Origin: Streptomyces sp. NBC_00878
GTDB taxonomy: Bacteria > Actinomycetota > Actinomycetes > Streptomycetales > Streptomycetaceae
Assembly (NCBI RefSeq): GCF_026341515.1
Contig: NZ_JAPEOK010000001.1
Location: 62,001 to 126,000, forward strand
DNA length: 64,000 nt
Reading direction: 5' to 3'
The notes under the pieces were generated by a model. That model searched no databases, was not told the origin of the DNA, and saw only the letters and a list, made by a program, of their open reading frames with translations. Below, piece after piece: positions 60,156 to 64,000 of the stretch. The translations under genes and the position numbers were made by a program. Numbering within the stretch: position 1 is the stretch's first letter; each line of letters opens with the position of its first letter.

Positions 60156-63100
60156 TCAGGGGTGAGCGGGCTGCTCCCCGGCGCCGGCAGCGGCTGCGTC
60201 CTTCAGCTTCCCGCGCACCGCCTCGGCGTCCGGGTGGCCGATGTCGTCGAGAATGTCCAGCGCCTGACGCCAGGCGTCCGCGGCCCGTTCGTGCTCCCCT
60301 GCCAAGTAGCGGCTGTCACCGATGTGCACGAGCGTGTCCGCCTCCAGGGAGCGGTCGCGGATCGCCCTGTAGAGCTCCAGCGCGTGCTCGTAGCACGTCA
60401 GTGCGCGGTCGTGTTCGTGCAGGTGGTGGTGGGCGTAGCCGAGGCTGTCCCACGCCGCGGCCGCACCGTTGCGGTCGCCGATCTCCTGGTGGACGGTCAG
60501 GGCCCGGCCGCACTCCTCCAGCGCCTTCCTGTACCGGCCCGTCAGGATGTGGGTCCAGCCGACCTCGTTGGCCACGCTGGCCTCCCCGCTGCGCCGTCCG
60601 GCCTCCCGGTAGAGGACACCCGCCCGGGCGTAGTGCTCCAGAGCCTCCCCGTGGCGGCCGCGCGCGTTGGCGAGAAAGGCCGCGTAGCGGTGCACGCGCC
60701 CCTGTCCGGCCTGGTCCCCGATGTCGGCGAACAGGTCCAGGGCGCGGGCCAGATGCTCGGCCGCGTCCTCCCAGCGCTCCAGTCGGCCGTTGGCGAAGCC
60801 GAGCGCCCGGTGGGCGTGGGCCTGTCCACGCAGGTCGCCCAGCCGCTGTGCCGCCCTCGCCGCCGTCGTCTGGGCGATGAACTGTTCCTGACGGCGGCCG
60901 TTGCGGTCGAGGTACAGCTCGATGGTGGCCGCAAGCTGCCAGCTCTGTTCGCCGCAGCCGCGCCGGGCACTCTGCTCGACGGCGGCGAGCAACACGGACC
61001 GGTTGGTCTCCAGCCACTCCGCGGCGCGGGTCTGGTCGGCGAATTCCGACACGATCGTTCCGGGCAGGGGTGGGCCCAGGGTGAGGCGTTCCCGGCTCGT
61101 CGCGAGGACGCCGGCCGCCGCGTGCGCGCTGTGCAGGTAGTGGTCGAACATGCGGCGCCGGGCCGCCCTCCGCTCCGGCGGGGCATCCAGCGCCTTGCCC
61201 AGTTCGGTCCCGTAGGCGCGCAGCAGTTCGTGGCAGCCGAAGCGTCCCGGCCCGGTCTCCGACACCAGGTGGGCCCGGCACAGCTCGGCCAGCAGCGGCT
61301 TAACCTGGGCCCGGCGCTGTCCGGCCAGGCTCGCAGCGGCGGCAACAGAGCAGTCGTCGCCCGGATGGAGCGCGAACAGCCGGAACACCCGTGCCGCCTC
61401 CGGGCTGAGGAGCCGGTACGACCACGAGAAAGCGCTGCGGGCGTCGGCAGTGGGCGCCTCGCCGGAGAACGCATGAAGGCTGCCCTCGCTCTCCGCCAGT
61501 TCCTCGGCGATGGCGGACAGCGGGAAGGCGGGGTTGATCGCGGCACGGGCGCTGACGACAGCCAGCGCGAGCGGCAGACCCCCGCACGCGGCGACGATGG
61601 CGCGGGCAGCGCCCGGGTCCCGCGCGATCCGGTCGGGCCCCAGGCGGTCGGAGAGGAACCGCAGGGCGTCGTCCTCGCCAAGGACGTCCAGCGTCAGAAA
61701 GTGCGCGCCCTCGGCGGCCACCAGTCCGTAAAGCTGGTGCCGGCTCGTGACGACGACGAGGCATCCGGGCGCTCCGGGCAGCAGCGGACGCACGTGCTCG
61801 GTGTCGCGGGCGTTGTCCAACACGATCAGCACACGGCGCCGGGCGAGCAGGCTGCGGTACAGGGCTGCCTGCGCGTCCAGCCCGGCGGGGACTCGCTGGG
61901 CGGGCACCCCGAGGGCGTCGAGGAAGGAGCGGATGGCCTCGGCCGGACTCATCACCGTCCCGCTGGGGTGGAAACCGCGCAGGTCGACGTACAACTGGCC
62001 GTCCGGGAAGCGGTCGGCCACCTGGTGCGCCCAGTGCACGGCGAGGGCGGTCTTGCCGACACCGGCCATGCCGCCGATCGCGCTGATGACCACCGTGGAG
62101 GCCGAGCTGCCCGGCAGCAGCCCACGGAAACGGGCGAGCTCGTCGAGTCGGCCGGTGAACGAGGGGAGTTTCGCGGGGAGTTGGGCGGGCGGGACCACGA
62201 GTGACATCCGGTGGTCCGGGTCGAACGGCTCGGCCGTCTCACTCTCGCGGCCAGTACCGGCCGTCTCACTCTCCCGGCCGGTACCGGCCGTCTCACTCTC
62301 CCGGTCAGTACCGGCCGTCTCACTCTCCCGGCGGGTACCGGCCGACTCTGTCCGCGCGTCCACGCTCGTGTGGTCGGCGGATCGGGTTCCCTCGGCAGGA
62401 GCCGAGTCGTCCCAGACGTACGTCTGTGCCAGCACCCGCCGTTGCGCGGCCTGGAGCTCCGGGCCGGGCTGGACGCCCAGATCGTCGGCGAGCCGGGCGC
62501 GGACGGTCCGGTAGACCTCCAGAGCTTCGGCCTGGTGGCCGGTGGCGGCGAGCATGAGGATCAGCCGGGCCTGCAACGCCTCGTCGAGCATGTGCAGGGC
62601 GGCGGCCTGACGCAGGGTCACCAGCACACGTGCGCGCGGTTCCCGCCCTGTCTCCAGCGCCCGCTCGGCCGCGTGCTTGACCGCGGCCAGGTGTTCGCCG
62701 TCCACCGCGCCGAAGGCCGGATGAGCCCGTACCTCCGGCGCTATCCCGGAGGCCGTGGGACCTCGCCACAAGGTCAGGGCCTCCACCAGCAGTTCGGTGG
62801 CCTCGGCCGGTTCCCCGGTCCTGGACGCGCGCTCCCGCAGGTAACGGAAGCGCAGCAGGTCGAGGGATTCGGGATCGGCGTCCAGGCGGTAGCCGCCCGA
62901 CGCCCGCACCAGCCACCGTGACGTTCCCCTGCTCGGCATGTCGGGTTCGAACAGGCGGCGCAGTGCCCCGATGTGACGGTGCACGACGTTCACTGCGCTG
63001 TCCGGCGGGTTCTGTCTCCACAGGGCGTCGACGATCTCGTGCGTACCAACCGGGTGGTTGGGTTGCGCGAGGAGAAACGCCAGCAACGCGCGCTGCTTGG

Positions 63101-63173
63101 GCGGTCCCAGCTCGAGCTCGATCCCGCCCCGCCAGGCCCTCAGCGGGCCGAGCACGGTGAAACGCGTATGCAC
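60156..63173 (-). CDS. AfsR/SARP-type regulator: DNA-binding + BTAD + NB-ARC + TPR
   Basis: About 1,005 residues. An OmpR-like DNA-binding domain (about 1-95; TVLGPLRAWRGGIELELGPPKQRALLAFLL) is followed by a bacterial transcriptional activation domain (about 100-245), a low-complexity repeat linker (about 278-314), an NB-ARC ATPase (P-loop GGMAGVGKT near 370; LIVLDNA near 450; GGLPLAL), and C-terminal TPRs (about 700-990; repeated AHRALGFANGRL-, YAAFLANARGRH-, LGYAHHHLHEHD-type helices). This is the AfsR architecture, usually a global or pathway switch for secondary metabolism. GTG at 63173 is chosen for AAGGGA upstream and because the domain starts there; an in-frame start at 63227 is possible. 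Its target cannot be read from the window. Confidence 0.93.
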   Translation of the reverse strand: MHTRFTVLGPLRAWRGGIELELGPPKQRALLAFLLAQPNHPVGTHEIVDALWRQNPPDSAVNVVHRHIGALRRLFEPDMPSRGTSRWLVRASGGYRLDADPESLDLLRFRYLRERASRTGEPAEATELLVEALTLWRGPTASGIAPEVRAHPAFGAVDGEHLAAVKHAAERALETGREPRARVLVTLRQAAALHMLDEALQARLILMLAATGHQAEALEVYRTVRARLADDLGVQPGPELQAAQRRVLAQTYVWDDSAPAEGTRSADHTSVDARTESAGTRRESETAGTDRESETAGTGRESETAGTGRESETAEPFDPDHRMSLVVPPAQLPAKLPSFTGRLDELARFRGLLPGSSASTVVISAIGGMAGVGKTALAVHWAHQVADRFPDGQLYVDLRGFHPSGTVMSPAEAIRSFLDALGVPAQRVPAGLDAQAALYRSLLARRRVLIVLDNARDTEHVRPLLPGAPGCLVVVTSRHQLYGLVAAEGAHFLTLDVLGEDDALRFLSDRLGPDRIARDPGAARAIVAACGGLPLALAVVSARAAINPAFPLSAIAEELAESEGSLHAFSGEAPTADARSAFSWSYRLLSPEAARVFRLFALHPGDDCSVAAAASLAGQRRAQVKPLLAELCRAHLVSETGPGRFGCHELLRAYGTELGKALDAPPERRAARRRMFDHYLHSAHAAAGVLATSRERLTLGPPLPGTIVSEFADQTRAAEWLETNRSVLLAAVEQSARRGCGEQSWQLAATIELYLDRNGRRQEQFIAQTTAARAAQRLGDLRGQAHAHRALGFANGRLERWEDAAEHLARALDLFADIGDQAGQGRVHRYAAFLANARGRHGEALEHYARAGVLYREAGRRSGEASVANEVGWTHILTGRYRKALEECGRALTVHQEIGDRNGAAAAWDSLGYAHHHLHEHDRALTCYEHALELYRAIRDRSLEADTLVHIGDSRYLAGEHERAADAWRQALDILDDIGHPDAEAVRGKLKDAAAAGAGEQPAHP
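62231..62338 (-). repeat. 27-bp tandem repeat (4 copies) inside the SARP regulator
   Basis: Four consecutive 27-bp units, nearly identical, at 62231, 62258, 62285 and 62312, encode the nonapeptide RESETAGT(G/D) four times in the linker between BTAD and NB-ARC domains. A fifth decayed unit follows. Copy changes would keep frame and alter only linker length. Confidence 0.92.
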
Positions 63174-63809
63174 AGTGTCCCTTGTACCGACAAGCGAAGC
63201 CGATGAGGGTCGACGACGCCCGGTCACGGGCGTGAGCCGACGGGCCGGGTCCGCTCCGCTCGACAGGACCGGGCCGAAGGGAGCCTACCCCCATCGGTGC
63301 GACGGGCCGCCGCCCCGGCGGTCCCACTCCGGAGGCCGTCCTGGGCGGGGAAACCGATGCCGTCTACAGCCGTTCGGCCGTTTCCGGGCCACCGTGCAAG
63401 AGCGGCTCACCGTCCCAGCAGCTGCGGCCCTCGTGAAGCGCCACGGCGGCGAAGCGCGGTCACCGGCCCACGGGTTCCGTTGCTGCCTGCGTCGCCGCTG
63501 GCACGGCGGCCGTGCACGAGGGCAGGCGGGCAAGGGGGGGTGCTCCCCCGTGCACGGCCCATTTCCGCACGCGGCCGAACGTCGCCGCCCCACACGTGGA
63601 GGGCGCCGGACGCAGCAGCAGATTTCTTTCGCCCAGTTGAACTCTCGAGGCTTCCTCCCACGTGTAGCACGTAGCAGCTTCTGGCCCGGTCCGGGAGGTG
63701 AGCGCCGCCGCGGTGTCGCGATCTCGTTCGGTCCGCGGGAAGCGGACTCGCCGGGCGGCCGTCTCCGTGCTCGCTCCGGCCGCTTCATGAAGAGAGGAAA
63801 ATCGCCCCG
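63174..63809. other. Divergent intergenic region between SARP regulator and Ser/Thr kinase
   Basis: About 640 bp without a gene I can support; several long open frames here lack ribosome sites and homology and reflect high GC. It must contain the promoters of both flanking genes. I see no clear operator, terminator or repeat in it. Confidence 0.6.
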
Positions 63810-64000
63810 ATGAACAACGAGGAGACCGTGCCGGTGGAGCCGGGCCCTGAGCGCGTGATCGCGGGTCGCTACCGACTGCTGTCCCCCCTCGGCGAGGGCG
63901 GCATGGGCACGGTGTGGCGCGCCCACGACGAGGTGCTGCAGCGCGAAGTCGCTGTCAAAGAGGTGCGTGCCCCCGCGGGTCTGCCCGCTCCGGACGTCGA
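63810..64000 (+). CDS. Hanks-type Ser/Thr protein kinase (5' end only)
   Basis: First 63 codons of a PknB-like kinase, running off the window: after a short acidic leader, [27 protein letters not shown] is the glycine-rich ATP loop, and REVAVKEVR contains the invariant Lys. ATG at 63810 with AGAGAGGAAA upstream. Everything beyond the first two kinase subdomains, including any sensor domain, lies outside. Confidence 0.93.
   Translation, partial: MNNEETVPVEPGPERVIAGRYRLLSPLGEGGMGTVWRAHDEVLQREVAVKEVRAPAGLPAPDV

Noticed and set aside
62231..62338. Tandem repeats considered as a CRISPR array
   Set aside because: Units are contiguous with no spacers and encode an in-frame peptide repeat.
63228..63809. 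Several overlapping open frames before the Ser/Thr kinase
   Set aside because: All are Arg-rich, mutually overlapping and lack ribosome sites or family motifs; treated as non-coding.

Overview
The window is high-GC actinomycete DNA, most likely Streptomyces or a close relative. The evidence is strong third-position GC, GTG starts, many ATGA/GTGA stop-start overlaps, an AfsR/SARP regulator, a Hanks-type kinase, and a TTA (bldA-type) codon in a StrR-family activator. The outer ends of the first and last genes lie outside the window.

Left part (1 to about 36 kb): a glycopeptide-antibiotic-type (vancomycin/teicoplanin/complestatin superfamily) biosynthetic locus, read mostly on the minus strand. 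A StrR/Bbr-like activator, a VanY-like D,D-carboxypeptidase, CysD/CysN (sulfate activation), a two-domain methyltransferase and an ABC exporter precede three NRPS genes in a 3-3-1 module layout. Prephenate dehydrogenase sits between the first two NRPS genes. Domains read A1-T1-C2-A2-T2-E2-C3-A3-T3 / C4-A4-T4-E4-C5-A5-T5-E5-C6-A6-T6 / C7-A7-T7-X-TE. The X domain carries HRxxxDD in place of HHxxxDG, the hallmark of P450-recruiting glycopeptide terminal modules. Specificity codes read as Tyr-type (2, 6), Hpg (4, 5) and Dpg (7); positions 1 and 3 have codes I cannot assign. Two perfect GTCCAA-N17-TTGGAC sites, the StrR/Bbr operator form, stand before the exporter-NRPS operon and before the methyltransferase. 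The Oxy P450s, halogenase, Hpg/Dpg supply genes and tailoring enzymes are not here and would lie beyond position 1.

Middle part (about 36 to 46 kb): a small XRE / ImmA-IrrE protease / MAB_1171c-like membrane protein module, then a scarred junction zone. It holds truncated murF, a broken enoyl-CoA hydratase, an intact IS701-family element with 117-bp perfect inverted repeats and CTAG target duplications, a second IS701 transposase fragment joined to an M23-peptidase fragment, a phage/plasmid-primase fragment, two secreted-protein genes, a 47-nt perfect hairpin and an IS256 fragment.

Right part (about 46 to 59 kb): a complete-looking indole-3-acetic acid (auxin) catabolic cluster, iacI and iacABCDEFGH. 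It has a DUF485/solute-symporter pair and an alpha/beta hydrolase, and is flanked by a PAS histidine kinase and a FixJ/LuxR-type response regulator. A shared palindrome (GGAATnCC..TTAC) lies about 100 to 120 bp before three of its transcription units and is a candidate operator for that regulator. Downstream are fragments of an enolase-superfamily gene and of a second response regulator.

Right end (59 to 64 kb): an ECF sigma factor, a large SARP-NB-ARC-TPR regulator containing a 27-bp tandem repeat, and the start of a Ser/Thr protein kinase.
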